Below, in pieces: positions 1 to 10,802 of a DNA stretch of 64,000 bases (the first letter of the stretch is position 1; every line of letters starts with the position of its first letter). The position numbers and the translations under genes are program-made. This DNA is from Methylobacterium sp. 10 (GTDB lineage Bacteria; Pseudomonadota; Alphaproteobacteria; Rhizobiales; Beijerinckiaceae): the NCBI RefSeq assembly GCF_000519085.1, contig NZ_KI912577.1:2898632-2962631 (forward strand), read 5' to 3'. The notes under the pieces are model-generated. The model saw nothing but the letters and a program-made list of their open reading frames with translations. It did no database searches and was not told where the DNA came from.

Positions 1-111
1 TCGTGAGGGAGCGGAAGACGGGTGCTGCCGTTTACACTGGGCGGGCGTCTCGGTATCACCCGCGTTCACACGCCGAACCCCACACCTTCGCACCACGAGC
101 CGAAACACCAG

Positions 112-1240
112 ATGCGCGCCGAGATCGAACAACTCTCGGATGCCGCCAAGCAGTCGATCGGACTGCTGAGGAGGCATCTTTGACTGGGATACCGTCGAGA
201 AACGCCTCGCGGAGCTGAACGCAGCCTCCGAGGATCCCAACCTGTGGAACGACGCCGAGGCGGCGCAAAAGGTCATGCGCGAGCGCGGCGCCCTCGAAGA
301 CGCCGCGGGCGCGATCAAGAAGCTCAGCCAGGATCTCGATGACGCCGCGACGCTCATCGAGCTCGGTGAGATGGAAGGCGATCAGGACACCATCCTCGAG
401 GGCGAGAACGGCATTCGCGCCGTTGAGAAGGAGGCCGCGCGCCGCCAGATCGAGACCCTCCTGTCCGGCGAGGCCGACGGGCTCGACACCTATGTCGAAG
501 TCCATGCCGGGGCCGGCGGCACCGAGAGCCAGGACTGGGCCAATATGCTCCAGCGCATGTACGGCCGCTGGGCCGAACGGCGGAAGTACAAGGTCGACAT
601 CGTCGAGTGGTCGGATGGCGACGAGGCCGGGATCAAGGGCGCGACGCTCATGGTCAAGGGCCACAACGCCTATGGCTGGCTCAAGACCGAATCCGGCGTC
701 CACCGTCTCGTGCGGATCTCGCCCTACGATTCGAGCGCGCGGCGGCATACCAGTTTCGCCAGCGTCCGGGTCTATCCGGTGATCGACGACCGCATCGTCA
801 TCGAGATCAAGGAATCGGACTGCCGCATCGACACCTATCGCTCGTCCGGTGCCGGTGGCCAGCACGTGAACACGACCGATTCGGCGGTGCGCATCACTCA
901 CAATCCCACCGGGATCGTGGTGGCGTGCCAGCAGGAGCGATCCCAGCACAAGAACCGGGCCACCGCCTGGAACATGCTGCGCGCCCGGATGTACGAGGCC
1001 GAGCTCAAGAAGCGCGAAGAGAAGGCCAATGCCGAGAACGCGGCCAAGACCGATATCGGCTGGGGCCACCAGATCCGGTCCTACGTGCTGCAGCCGTATC
1101 AGCTGGTGAAGGACCTGCGCACGGGCACCCAGTCCACCGATCCCGACGAAGTGTTGGACGGCGCACTCGATCCCTTCATGGAAGCGTCCCTGGCCCAGCG
1201 CGTCTATGGCGGCGCCGGCGAGGTCGAGGACATCGAATAG
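112..1240 (+). CDS. prfB: Peptide chain release factor 2 (RF2), programmed +1 frameshift
   Basis: RF2 reads UGA and UAA stops and triggers peptidyl-tRNA hydrolysis on the ribosome. The coding sequence is split. A zero frame from ATG 112 runs 23 codons to TGA at 181-183. The protein then continues in the +1 frame from GAC at 182, giving about 375 aa (family about 365). The GGQ hydrolysis motif is near residues 248-250. The stop-recognition tripeptide is SPY (about 203-205) where E. coli has SPF. An in-frame GTG at 22 could extend the start, but the ATG gives the family-typical N-terminus. The gene lies tail to tail with the M23 peptidase. Annotation pipelines may call only the downstream part, for example from 275. 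Confidence 0.96.
169..184 (+). promoter_or_regulatory. prfB programmed +1 frameshift site
   Basis: An internal Shine-Dalgarno-like AGGAGG (169-174) lies just upstream of the slippery CTT TGA C (178-184). This is the classical arrangement by which RF2 autoregulates its own synthesis: when RF2 is scarce, the ribosome pauses at UGA and slips +1 on CUU U. The spacing (CAT between AGGAGG and CTT) matches the canonical site. Confidence 0.95.
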
Positions 1241-1279
1241 TCCTCGATGACGGCCGGATCGCGCGGGAGGGTGAGATCC

Positions 1280-2563
1280 CTAGCGGGCGTCCAGGAACTT
1301 CGCGTCCGATTCGCTGAGGACGCGCAGGAAGCGCTGCGGGTCCACGGGCTCGCCGTCGATGCGGGTCTCGTAATGCAGGTGGCTTCCCGTGGAGCGTCCG
1401 CTCGACCCGACGCGGCCTATGGACGCCCCGGCATCGACCCACTGTCCGGCGCCCACCGCGATGGAGGAGAGATGGGCGTAGCGGGTGACGAGCCCGTTGC
1501 CATGATCGACCTCCACCATGTTGCCGTAGCCGCCGTTGTAATCGGCGACCGTTACCCGCCCGGCCGCCGTGGCGCGGGCGCTTTCCCCGAACTCGGCCTT
1601 CATGTCGAGGCCGGTATGCAAAGCGAGCCCGCGCGTGAAGGGATCGAGGCGAGGGCCGAACCCGCTCGATAGGCTGTAATCCCCGGACAGGGGCCGCCGG
1701 AGGGGGAGGGCGGAGGCGATCCGTCGGAGATGCGCTTCCTCGCCCAGAGCCCGCTGGACCTGTCCCACCGCGAGGCCGAACGGATCGGTGGCGAGCGGCA
1801 CGAGCGGCCCGCCGATCCCCGCATCGCGCTGCCGTTCAAAACGCTGCGGGTCGAGACCGACCCGGATGACGATGTCGCGCAGGCGCTGGGAGCCACGGAT
1901 CGCGCGCACACCCAACCCGTCGAGGGTCTGGATCTGGTGCGCGCCCAGACGATCGAGGCGCTGTTCCAGCCCTGCCAGAACCTGCTCGGTCTCTCGCATG
2001 GATTGGCGGCCGGGCGCGCCGTCGCGTGAGCGCAGTTCGAAAGCGTCAGGCGTCGGAAAGGGTTTTGGCGCCGGCTTGGCTGGAGTTTTGGCGACCGAAT
2101 CAGTGATTGGGCTCGCGTAACCGAGCGCCCCGGTCTCGGCGAGATCGTCCGCCGCGATCCTGTCGGCCATCGCGGCGGGGCGCCCCGCCTCGCCCGCGAG
2201 GAGCGAAAGCTGGGTCTGTCGCTTCTCCATCGCGGCCTGGCGCTGGGACAGATCGGCCATCCGTGCGGCCAATCCCTCGCGCGTGGCGAGATGCTCCATC
2301 GTCGCCCGGTCGAGCTGCAGCCGGAGGGCTCCGATCCGCTCCTCGTAGGCATATTGCAGGGCAGTCTGCTGGGATACGAAGCGGGCCAGGACCTCGTCGT
2401 GGAACACGAGGTACCATGTGGCGGCACCGGCCCAGAGCGTGGCGATCGCAAGGCCACAGATAAGGGCCGGAACGAGGCGCCGTCCGACGTTCGGCAGGCG
2501 CATCCCTCCAGCGATGGGAAACGAGAGACGCATCCGGGCCAACCCCACTCCAACTCCCGCCAT
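1280..2563 (-). CDS. M23-family metallopeptidase with coiled-coil region
   Basis: Predicted peptidoglycan endopeptidase or division/elongation factor of the M23 (LytM) family, anchored in the inner membrane and facing the periplasm. The layout is a short cytoplasmic N-terminus, one membrane segment around residues 30-50, a coiled-coil stretch about 60-120, a linker rich in Pro/Ala, and a C-terminal M23 domain from about 285. The zinc-binding pattern is present: HTGLD (His316, Asp320) and HLH (395-397). The active-site set looks complete, so it may be a true hydrolase. The start is uncertain; ATGs at 2533 and 2503 are also possible and none has a convincing ribosome site. Confidence 0.85.
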   Translation of the reverse strand: MAGVGVGLARMRLSFPIAGGMRLPNVGRRLVPALICGLAIATLWAGAATWYLVFHDEVLARFVSQQTALQYAYEERIGALRLQLDRATMEHLATREGLAARMADLSQRQAAMEKRQTQLSLLAGEAGRPAAMADRIAADDLAETGALGYASPITDSVAKTPAKPAPKPFPTPDAFELRSRDGAPGRQSMRETEQVLAGLEQRLDRLGAHQIQTLDGLGVRAIRGSQRLRDIVIRVGLDPQRFERQRDAGIGGPLVPLATDPFGLAVGQVQRALGEEAHLRRIASALPLRRPLSGDYSLSSGFGPRLDPFTRGLALHTGLDMKAEFGESARATAAGRVTVADYNGGYGNMVEVDHGNGLVTRYAHLSSIAVGAGQWVDAGASIGRVGSSGRSTGSHLHYETRIDGEPVDPQRFLRVLSESDAKFLDAR

Positions 2564-2625
2564 TGGAGGGGATCAGGGTTAACGAAGCGCAAAATCCGAT
2601 GCGCGAGACGCGTGCGGCAGCGGCC

Positions 2626-3093
<468 letters not shown>

Positions 3094-3262
3094 GGTGCCT
3101 TCCTTTCGGCCGATTGATAGTGTGCCACAAGAGGCGTTGATCGAGGGGTGCAGGTAACCCCTCGGCTGAGGACCGAAAGATTGCCGGGTCAAGGCAACCC
3201 CGAATCCCGGACACCCGCTCGATAGCGTGAGCGGCCCGTCCGATCCAGCGGCTCAAGGATCG

Positions 3263-6200
3263 ATGAATCAGGACACGGCCACAGGTTTGCGACGGGGCAG
3301 GTCGCCCCGGCGGCGGCGCCCGCTGCTATGGTGCTCGCTCGTTCTCGTGGTCGCCCTGATGCTCGCCGTGTCCGGCGTGGTCTGGCGTCTGACCAACGGT
3401 CCCTTGCGCATCGACGGCATGTCCGAGCGCGTGGCCTCGGCCATCGCTGGCAGTATCGGGCCCGGCTGGCGGGTGGACCTGCGCGACAGCACCATCGAGC
3501 TTGATTCCGAGAATTCCCTGGCGCTTCAGGTCGCCGGTCTCGACATCCACAATCCAGACGGTGCCCTCGTCCTGCGTGCTCCCATGGCGGTGGTGAGCCT
3601 GGATACCTGGGGACTGCTGCGCCTCGCGGTACAGCCGAGGGCCATCGAGTTCCGCGACCTGCAGATGACCGCACTCGTCCACCGGGACGGGTCCATCGCC
3701 TTCGCCGGTTCCGATCCGGCCCATGCCGCGGCGGAACCCCACACCCTGCCCAGCGTCGACAGCGCCCGGGGAACCTCGTCGCCGATCTCGGCCGCCGTCG
3801 CCTCGATCTTCGGCATCGTCCTCGATCCCGCCGGCGTGGTCGGAGCCCTCGACCGGGCACGGATCACCAATGGCCGCTTGACCCTGATCGACGACGACGC
3901 GCGCCAGCGCGGCGTGTTCGAGCATGTGAACGGGCTGTTCCGACGTGACGCGGTGCGGGATTCCCGCGTGTTCGAACTGCGTATCAACGGACCCCACGGG
4001 GAATGGCGCTTCGGCGGTGACCTGCACGAGGGCGGGGAGGGAAAGCGCAACGGCATCATCACCCTGGACGACCTGCCGGTCACCGATCTGCTTCTCCTCT
4101 CCGGCCAATCGAAACTGCCGATCGAGACCGACCTGAAGGTGTCGGCCAAGGCGGAGGTCGGCCTCGACAACGGCCGGGTCGAGACCCTGAAAGCGACGGT
4201 GAAGACCAGCGACGGCAATTTCCTCATCGAGGAAAAGGACTTCAACCCGGTCACCATCGAGAGCCTGACCGCCTCGGTCAGTTGGGACGAGGCAAGGCGG
4301 GTCCTGAATCTCGACAGCATCGATTATCTCGGAGCCGGCAACGCGGTTCATCTCGCCGGTGTCTGGACCGCGAGCCCGGTAGGCGGTCCCACGGCCTGGA
4401 CCCTAGCCCTCGCGGGCAAAGACGCGATCCTGCGGGGTGCAGCCAGATCGGACAAACCGGTCAAGCTCGACGCCCTTTCGGCCCATGTCACGGGGCGCGA
4501 CGGCGGCTTGTCCATCGACGAGTTCACCGTCGCCGGTGCCGGGGGAGCCACCGGCCGGGTCACGGGCACGGTGGACACGAACGCAGATGAGGGCGGCCTG
4601 ACCCTCAACATCACCGCGGCCCATACCGACGGGCGGATGGCCCTGCGCCTGTGGCCGGAACATATCGCTCCTCCCGCCCGCGAGTATCTGGTGGACAACC
4701 TCCAGGGCGGCCTCGTGGACAAGGTCGACATCACCGTCGACATGAGCGGCAGCGAGCTCGCCGCCGCCACGCGCGGCGAGCCGATGCCGGATAGCGCCAT
4801 CCATATCGACTTCGCCGTCTCCAATGCGACGCTGGTGGTGAGCGACGGCGCTCCGCCCTTGAGCCGCGGCCGTGTGACGGGGACCATCACCGGCCTCACC
4901 ACCAACATCCGTGGCGTCACCGCCGACGTCCGGATGCCAGACGACCGAACGCTGTTCATCACGGACGGATCCTTCGTGATCCCGAAGATCACGCCGGACA
5001 CCGTCATCGCCCAGATCGGCCTCAAGCTCGGCGGCGGGGCGGATGCTCTCGTCGCCCTGCTTCAGACCAAGATGTTCAAGAACCTCACCGGGGTCGAGAT
5101 CGACCCGGCCTCGGTCAAGGGGAATGCCGACCTGCGGATCGACTTCCCGCTCAACCTCAAGCGCATTCCCGACCTTCCCGACCTGCCCGTAAGCCTCACG
5201 GGAACCCTGAGCGACCTCGCCGTCGAGAAGGCCTTCGGCAAGGAGAAGCTGGAGAGCGGCCGCTTTGCCGTCGCCTACGAGCGCGGCGGCTTCACTCTCA
5301 AGGGTGACGGGCGGGTACTCGGCTCGCCGCTCACCCTCGACCTGCGCCAGCCGAAAGCGGGCGCGCCGGGCGAGGTCAACGCGACGCTCCTCCTCGACGA
5401 GGCCCTGCGGGCGAGGCGAGGCCTGCCGGTGGCGCCGCAACTCGCCGGGCCGATCCCGTTGAAGATCAACCTCGCCATCGGAAAGGGAAGCCCGGCCCGC
5501 TCCCCCATCCGCATGGAAGCGGACCTGACCCGGGCCTCCATCGACGGCCTGATCCCCGGCTTCGTCAAACCCGCCGGCAAGCCTGGGCGCGTGGGCTTCG
5601 TCATGACCGAGGTCAGCCCCGGCGGGGCGATGGACCTGCGCGACATCGTCCTCGACGCCGGCACCGCCAGCGCGCGCGGCACGGCGGCCATCAACGGGGA
5701 CGGACAGTTCGACCGGGCCGACCTCTCGAGCTTCAAGCTCTCGCCCGGCGACGACATGCGCATCCAGATCGACCGCAGCGGCAACCTCTACAAGGTGGGC
5801 GTGAAGGGAGCCGTGGCCGATGCGCGACCCTTCCTGAAATCGCTTGGGGGACCGGAGGGCAAGGCTGCGAAGGAGAGCGGCCGCGACCCATCCAAGGAGA
5901 TCGAGGCCGATATCAGCTTGGGCATCATCACCGGTTTCAACGGCGAGGCGCTGACCGGCGCCAGCGCGAAGCTCTCGATGAAGGGCAAGGACTTCCGCTC
6001 GGGACGTCTCCAGGGCCGCTTCAACGGAGCCGGGTTCTCGGCGGTGGTGTCCCGCTCGGGGCGGGGCGATCCCTCGATCAACATCGAGACCACCGATGCC
6101 GGCGCGACCCTGCGCTTCGTCGACATCTACAAGCGCATGTATGGCGGACGGCTCGTCCTCGGCAGCACCCTCGGCGACGGGCCCCAGACCGGCGTGGTTC

Positions 6201-6718
6201 AGATCCGCGACTTCGTGCTGCGCAACGAGCCGGCCCTGTCGAGCATCATGGCGCAGGGTCCGGCGACCAGCGAGGTCGTGGATGCCAAGGGCCGCAAGCA
6301 GATCATCCAGAACGCCGGCAACGATGTGAGCTTCGACCGCCTGCGGGCGAACTTCACCCGCATCGGCAGCCGCGTCGACTTCACCGACGCCGCCATCTCC
6401 AACGCCGCCATGGGCTTCACCATGAGCGGCTATCTCGACACGGCCAAGGAACGGGCCGACATCAACGGCACCTTCGTCCCCCTCTACGGCCTCAACAACG
6501 TCGTCTCGCGACTGCCGCTGTTCGGGCAGCTTCTCGGAGGGGGCAACAACGAAGGCCTGTTCGCCCTGAATTTCCGGGTCTCGGGGCGATTGTCGAAGCC
6601 GGACGTGAGCGTGAACCCGCTCTCCGTCCTGGCGCCCGGCATCCTGCGCCGGCTGTTCAGCGCTGGTGGCAATGACGGCCTGCCTAGCGCTACGTCCGCC
6701 GGAGAGACAGAACGCTGA
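3263..6718 (+). CDS. AsmA/YhdP-like (DUF3971) envelope protein
   Basis: Very long protein (about 1150 aa) with one N-terminal membrane segment (about residues 20-42, after an Arg-rich stretch). A large periplasmic beta-rich body follows, with the repeated patterns of the DUF3971 / AsmA C-terminal family. The relatives YhdP, TamB and AsmA are bridge-like proteins involved in phospholipid transport to the outer membrane. That role here is inference from the family. The chosen ATG follows AAGGA at 3255-3259; an upstream reading start at 3227 is less likely. The C-terminal region contains the conserved NNVVSRLPLFGQLLGG segment typical of this family. Confidence 0.88.
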   Translation: MNQDTATGLRRGRSPRRRRPLLWCSLVLVVALMLAVSGVVWRLTNGPLRIDGMSERVASAIAGSIGPGWRVDLRDSTIELDSENSLALQVAGLDIHNPDGALVLRAPMAVVSLDTWGLLRLAVQPRAIEFRDLQMTALVHRDGSIAFAGSDPAHAAAEPHTLPSVDSARGTSSPISAAVASIFGIVLDPAGVVGALDRARITNGRLTLIDDDARQRGVFEHVNGLFRRDAVRDSRVFELRINGPHGEWRFGGDLHEGGEGKRNGIITLDDLPVTDLLLLSGQSKLPIETDLKVSAKAEVGLDNGRVETLKATVKTSDGNFLIEEKDFNPVTIESLTASVSWDEARRVLNLDSIDYLGAGNAVHLAGVWTASPVGGPTAWTLALAGKDAILRGAARSDKPVKLDALSAHVTGRDGGLSIDEFTVAGAGGATGRVTGTVDTNADEGGLTLNITAAHTDGRMALRLWPEHIAPPAREYLVDNLQGGLVDKVDITVDMSGSELAAATRGEPMPDSAIHIDFAVSNATLVVSDGAPPLSRGRVTGTITGLTTNIRGVTADVRMPDDRTLFITDGSFVIPKITPDTVIAQIGLKLGGGADALVALLQTKMFKNLTGVEIDPASVKGNADLRIDFPLNLKRIPDLPDLPVSLTGTLSDLAVEKAFGKEKLESGRFAVAYERGGFTLKGDGRVLGSPLTLDLRQPKAGAPGEVNATLLLDEALRARRGLPVAPQLAGPIPLKINLAIGKGSPARSPIRMEADLTRASIDGLIPGFVKPAGKPGRVGFVMTEVSPGGAMDLRDIVLDAGTASARGTAAINGDGQFDRADLSSFKLSPGDDMRIQIDRSGNLYKVGVKGAVADARPFLKSLGGPEGKAAKESGRDPSKEIEADISLGIITGFNGEALTGASAKLSMKGKDFRSGRLQGRFNGAGFSAVVSRSGRGDPSINIETTDAGATLRFVDIYKRMYGGRLVLGSTLGDGPQTGVVQIRDFVLRNEPALSSIMAQGPATSEVVDAKGRKQIIQNAGNDVSFDRLRANFTRIGSRVDFTDAAISNAAMGFTMSGYLDTAKERADINGTFVPLYGLNNVVSRLPLFGQLLGGGNNEGLFALNFRVSGRLSKPDVSVNPLSVLAPGILRRLFSAGGNDGLPSATSAGETER

Positions 6719-7048
6719 AGTGGCCGGCCACTTCACTCACTCTGCGGGCTGCTGAATTCACACATCTCCTGGGCGGCTGTTCCCATACGCTCGAGCGTTC
6801 GAGATGAGGCGCGACGGGCTCCCTCTCCTTCCAGGAGAGGGAGCCCGAGCAGCCCGTGAGATGTGGGAATGCCGTAGCTCTGCGGAGCAGGCGGGAGAGG
6901 GGCTGCCTCTCCAAACAACGCAGGGGGCCCCTCATCCGACCCGCTTCGCGGGCCACCTTCCCCCGCAGAGGGCGACGGAGACACGCTACGCTTTCGAAAC
7001 CCGTGATCGGCAATCCCCGATCGAGGTTCCGCTCCCCCAGCCGTCGCC
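6719..7048. other. Gene-free convergent intergenic region
   Basis: No credible gene. It lies between the converging AsmA-like gene and tyrS. It holds a palindromic repeat element (6817-6983, listed separately) and a small GATCGG/CCGATC hairpin (7005-7022) just beyond the tyrS stop. Confidence 0.7.
6817..6983. repeat. Palindromic intergenic repeat, copy 1
   Basis: Begins with a perfect 14-bp inverted repeat (6817-6830 against 6834-6847, loop TCC). It continues with a block containing CTGCGGAGCAGGCGGGAG (inside 6881-6901), a CCTCATCCGACCC motif and CCCCCGCAGAGG. The 21-bp core and the later blocks recur at 43619-43748. The family looks like the dispersed REP-like repeats of alphaproteobacterial genomes. 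Confidence 0.7.
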
Positions 7049-8338
7049 TCACCCGACCCTGAGAAGGACGTGCTTCTTGCGGCCGAAGGACAGCTTCACC
7101 ACGCCATCCTGGGTGAGGTCGGCCGGCGTCAGCAGCGCTTTCTCGTCGGTGATCTGCACGTCGTTGACACGCAACCCGCCGCTCTTGATCTGGCGCCGTG
7201 CCTCGCTGGTGGAGGGAACGAGCCTGGCATGGTCGGGGCCGAAGGCCGAAAGCACGCCGAGACCGGCTTCCAGGATGGAGCGGGCGACGGTGACGCTCGG
7301 CAGGTCCTGCGCCACGGCGCCTTCCACGAAGGTCTTGCGCGCGGTCTCGGAGGCCGCGTCGGCCGCCTCGCGTCCGTGCATGAGGGCGGTCGCCTCGGTG
7401 GCGAGCACCTTCTTGGCCTCGTTGATCTCGGCGCCCTGCAACGCCTGGAGCCGGGCGATCTCGTCCATGGGCAGCAGGGTGAACAGCTTGAGGAAGCGCG
7501 CCACGTCGGCATCCTCGGTGTTGCGCCAGAACTGCCAGTAATCGTACGGGCTCAGCATCCCGGCATCGAGCCAGACCGCGCCCGCCGCTGTCTTGCCCAT
7601 CTTCGCGCCGGACGCCGTGGTGAGCAGGGGACAGGTTAGGCCGTAGAGCTGCGGCGTGCCCATCCGTCGGCCGAGATCGATGCCGTTGACGATGTTGCCC
7701 CACTGGTCCGACCCGCCCATCTGCAGCACGCAGCCGTAGCGCCGGTTGAGCTCGACGAAGTCGTAGGATTGCAGGATCATGTAGTTGAATTCGAGGAACG
7801 ACAGTTCCTGGTCGCGCTCCAGCCGCATCCGCACGCTGTCCATCGACATCATGCGGTTGACCGAGAAATGCCGGCCGATATCGCGCAGCATCTCGATGTA
7901 GTTGAGCTTGGTCAGCCATTCGGCGTTGTCGACCATGGTCGCGCCGTTCCCGCCGCCCCCGAAGGTCAGGAACCGCGAAAACGTCTTCTGGATGCCGGCC
8001 TTGTTCTCCTCGATCTGCTCCAGCGTCAGGATCTTTCGCGACTCGTCCCGGCCGGACGGGTCGCCGACGCGGGTGGTGCCGCCGCCCATCAGGGTGATCG
8101 GCGTGCCCCCCGTGGCCTGGAGCCAGTGCAGCATCATGATCGAGAGGAGATGGCCCACATGAAGCGACGCCGCCGTGCAATCGTAGCCGACATAGGTCGT
8201 CAGGCGGCCTTCCAGCGCCGCCGCGTCGATCCCGGCAAGGTCCGATCCCTGGTGGATGTAGCCACGCTCGGACAGAACCCGCACGAAGTCGGATTTGGGC
8301 GCGAAGGTCTCGGGCTGGTTCGGCGTGGCGGTGGACAT
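7049..8338 (-). CDS. tyrS: Tyrosyl-tRNA synthetase
   Basis: Charges tRNA-Tyr with tyrosine in the cytoplasm. The 429-aa class I synthetase has the HIGH-like HVGHL at 60-64, a KMSKS-like KMGKT at 246-250, and a C-terminal S4 RNA-binding domain. The start at ATG 8338 gives the usual TyrRS N-terminus; an upstream TTG at 8407 would add 23 atypical residues. It is divergent from anmK, a neighbour pair common in Proteobacteria. Confidence 0.97.
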   Translation of the reverse strand: MSTATPNQPETFAPKSDFVRVLSERGYIHQGSDLAGIDAAALEGRLTTYVGYDCTAASLHVGHLLSIMMLHWLQATGGTPITLMGGGTTRVGDPSGRDESRKILTLEQIEENKAGIQKTFSRFLTFGGGGNGATMVDNAEWLTKLNYIEMLRDIGRHFSVNRMMSMDSVRMRLERDQELSFLEFNYMILQSYDFVELNRRYGCVLQMGGSDQWGNIVNGIDLGRRMGTPQLYGLTCPLLTTASGAKMGKTAAGAVWLDAGMLSPYDYWQFWRNTEDADVARFLKLFTLLPMDEIARLQALQGAEINEAKKVLATEATALMHGREAADAASETARKTFVEGAVAQDLPSVTVARSILEAGLGVLSAFGPDHARLVPSTSEARRQIKSGGLRVNDVQITDEKALLTPADLTQDGVVKLSFGRKKHVLLRVG

Positions 8339-8461
8339 GCGGGGTTCCGGATTCGACTGGTCGCGGCGCGGGACAGGAGAAACGCCGGCGTGATAGCAGC
8401 AGGTCAAGTGATGCGCGGCTCTTAGCAGGGCTCACCGCGGAAGGCACGGGGCGTAAACGGC

Positions 8462-9601
8462 ATGACCATGATGCGGGCGATCGGCCTGATGAGCGGCACC
8501 TCCCTCGACGGAGTCGATGTCGCCCTGATCGAGACCGACGGCGAGGACGTGAAGGTCGTCCGCAGCCATAACGGCTATCTCGAACCCCTCGGCCCCACCG
8601 GCTATCGCGGCTACACCGACGAGGATCGCGAGTTGCTCCGCCGGGCATTGTCCGATTCCGAGGCCGTCGTCGCCCGCGAGGACCGGCCCGGCTGCCTGCC
8701 CGAGGCCGAGGCCTTCGTCACCGCGGCCCATGCGGAGGCGGTGGAGGCCTTCCTTGCCGCCAGCGGCCTGAGCGCCGCTGACATCGACGTGATCGGCTTC
8801 CATGGGCAGACCGTGGTCCATCGCCCCGACCAGCGCATGAGCGTGCAGATCGGCGACGGCGCCGCGCTGAGCCGCCGTCTCGGGATTCCGGTGGTGTCGG
8901 ACCTGCGTCACGCCGACATCGCTGCGGGCGGGCAGGGCGCGCCCCTGGTGCCGGTCTTCCACAAGGCGCTCGCCAAGGCCGCCGGGTTCGAGGGAGCGCT
9001 GGGCATCCTCAACATAGGCGGGGTCGCCAACGCCACCCTCATCGCCTCGAACGGCGACGTCATCGCCTTCGATACCGGGCCGGGCAACGCCCTCATCGAC
9101 GACTGGATGCGCGAGCGCACCGGCCGCCCCCTGGACGATGGCGGACGCACGGCGGCGAGGGGACGGCCGGACGAGCCGCTCCTCGCCTGGCTGCTGACGC
9201 ACCCGTTCTTCTTCCGCCGACCGCCGAAATCGCTGGACCGCAACTGGTTCTCGCACAAGCTCGCCGGCCAGCTCTCCACCGAGGACGGGGCGGCGACGCT
9301 CACCGCCTTCACCGCACGCGCCGTGGCACGCGCCCTCGACCATGCGCCGGAGATCCCCACGCGCTGGATCGTGGCCGGCGGTGGCGCCCGCAACGGCGAG
9401 CTGGTGCGGCTTCTGAACTACCACCTGCGTGCCGAGATCACGACGGCCGACGCCATCGGCTGGTCCTCGGCCTATCTCGAAGCCCAGGCCTTCGCGCATC
9501 TCGCCGTGCGCTCGTTGAAGGGCCTGCCGATCACCTTCCCGTCGACCACGGGCGTGCGGGAGGCGATGACCGGCGGGGTGCTAGCGCGGCCGGACGCTTG
9601 A
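8462..9601 (+). CDS. anmK: Anhydro-N-acetylmuramic acid kinase
   Basis: Phosphorylates and opens 1,6-anhydro-MurNAc to MurNAc-6-phosphate during cell-wall recycling. The N-terminal phosphate-binding motif [12 protein letters not shown] and the later [12 protein letters not shown] and GGGARN segments are typical. Length (379 aa) fits the family. It is divergent from tyrS with about 120 bp between the start codons, and aroC follows 49 bp downstream. Confidence 0.96.
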   Translation: MTMMRAIGLMSGTSLDGVDVALIETDGEDVKVVRSHNGYLEPLGPTGYRGYTDEDRELLRRALSDSEAVVAREDRPGCLPEAEAFVTAAHAEAVEAFLAASGLSAADIDVIGFHGQTVVHRPDQRMSVQIGDGAALSRRLGIPVVSDLRHADIAAGGQGAPLVPVFHKALAKAAGFEGALGILNIGGVANATLIASNGDVIAFDTGPGNALIDDWMRERTGRPLDDGGRTAARGRPDEPLLAWLLTHPFFFRRPPKSLDRNWFSHKLAGQLSTEDGAATLTAFTARAVARALDHAPEIPTRWIVAGGGARNGELVRLLNYHLRAEITTADAIGWSSAYLEAQAFAHLAVRSLKGLPITFPSTTGVREAMTGGVLARPDA

Positions 9602-9650
9602 GCCCGGTGCTTTGCCCTCAGCCGAAACCCGCGCTAGAGCGTCCCACACC

Positions 9651-10754
9651 ATGTCGCACAACACTTTCGGACATCTCTTCCGCGTGACCACCTTCGGCGA
9701 AAGCCACGGGGTGGCCCTCGGCTGCGTGGTGGATGGATGCCCGCCCGGGATTCCCATCGAGGCGGCGGACATCCAGGCGGAGCTCGACCGGCGCAAGCCC
9801 GGACAGTCGCGCTTCACCACCCAGCGCCGGGAGGCCGACCAGGTCCGCATCCTGTCGGGGGTGTTCGCCGACGACCGCACCGGCGGCGTCCAGCTGACCA
9901 CCGGCACGCCGATCGCCCTGGAGATCGAGAACACCGACCAGCGCTCGAAGGATTACTCCGAAATCCGCGACAGCTATCGGCCCGGCCACGCCGACTACGC
10001 CTACGACGCCAAATACGGCATCCGCGATTATCGGGGAGGCGGGCGCTCCTCGGCCCGCGAGACCGCCGCCCGTGTGGCGGCCGGGGCCATCGCGCGGCGA
10101 GTCCTGCCGGCCGACATCGTCATCCGGGCCGCCCTGGTGCAGATGGGACCGCATGCGGTCGACCGGTCGCGGTGGGATTGGGACGAGGTGGCACGCAACC
10201 CGTTCTTCTGCCCCGATGCCGAGACGGCCAAATTCTACGAAGCGTATCTCGACGGTATCCGCAAGGACGGCTCGTCCATAGGCGCCGTCATCGAAGTGGT
10301 CGCCGAAGGCGTGCCGCCGGGCCTCGGAGCGCCGATCTACGGCAAGCTCGACGCGGATCTCGCGGCCGCAATGATGTCGATCAACGCGGTGAAGGGCGTC
10401 GAGATCGGCGACGGCTTCGCCTCGGCGGCTTTGCGCGGCGAGGAGAATGCCGACGAGATGCGCTCCGGCAATGCCGGCGCACCGACCTTCCTCGCCAACC
10501 ATGCGGGCGGCGTCCTCGGCGGCATCTCCACCGGCCAGCCGCTGATCTGCCGCTTCGCGGTCAAGCCGACCTCCTCGATCCTGACGCCGCGCATGAGCGT
10601 GACGGCCGACAACCGCGACGTCGACCTCGTCACCAAGGGCCGCCACGATCCCTGCGTCGGCATCCGCGCCGTCCCCGTCGCCGAGGCGATGATGGCGTGT
10701 GTGCTCGCCGATCACTATCTGCGTCATCGGGGGCAGGTCGGGACGCGGGGGTGA
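9651..10754 (+). CDS. aroC: Chorismate synthase
   Basis: Last shikimate-pathway step: EPSP to chorismate using reduced FMN. The 367-aa protein starts with the conserved [20 protein letters not shown] region. It carries the family signatures [18 protein letters not shown] and RHDPCVG. The ATG at 9651 is favoured over an upstream TTG because it gives the family N-terminus. ribB follows at 10803 in the same direction and could be cotranscribed. Confidence 0.97.
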   Translation: MSHNTFGHLFRVTTFGESHGVALGCVVDGCPPGIPIEAADIQAELDRRKPGQSRFTTQRREADQVRILSGVFADDRTGGVQLTTGTPIALEIENTDQRSKDYSEIRDSYRPGHADYAYDAKYGIRDYRGGGRSSARETAARVAAGAIARRVLPADIVIRAALVQMGPHAVDRSRWDWDEVARNPFFCPDAETAKFYEAYLDGIRKDGSSIGAVIEVVAEGVPPGLGAPIYGKLDADLAAAMMSINAVKGVEIGDGFASAALRGEENADEMRSGNAGAPTFLANHAGGVLGGISTGQPLICRFAVKPTSSILTPRMSVTADNRDVDLVTKGRHDPCVGIRAVPVAEAMMACVLADHYLRHRGQVGTRG

Positions 10755-10802
10755 CCCGGCGCGCCGCAGCCCATCCGCCCAGCGAATTCCAAGAGATATC
10801 CC

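Noticed and set aside
1-111. Possible end of an upstream gene
   Set aside because: Open frames reach the left edge but show no family signal. Penicillin-binding protein genes often precede prfB, but nothing here supports it.
4403-6736. Very long open frame (777 codons) on the minus strand
   Set aside because: It is the antisense shadow of the AsmA/YhdP-like gene. GC-rich codon bias opens the opposite strand, and its composition (Gly/Asp/Arg/His-rich, no domain) is not protein-like.
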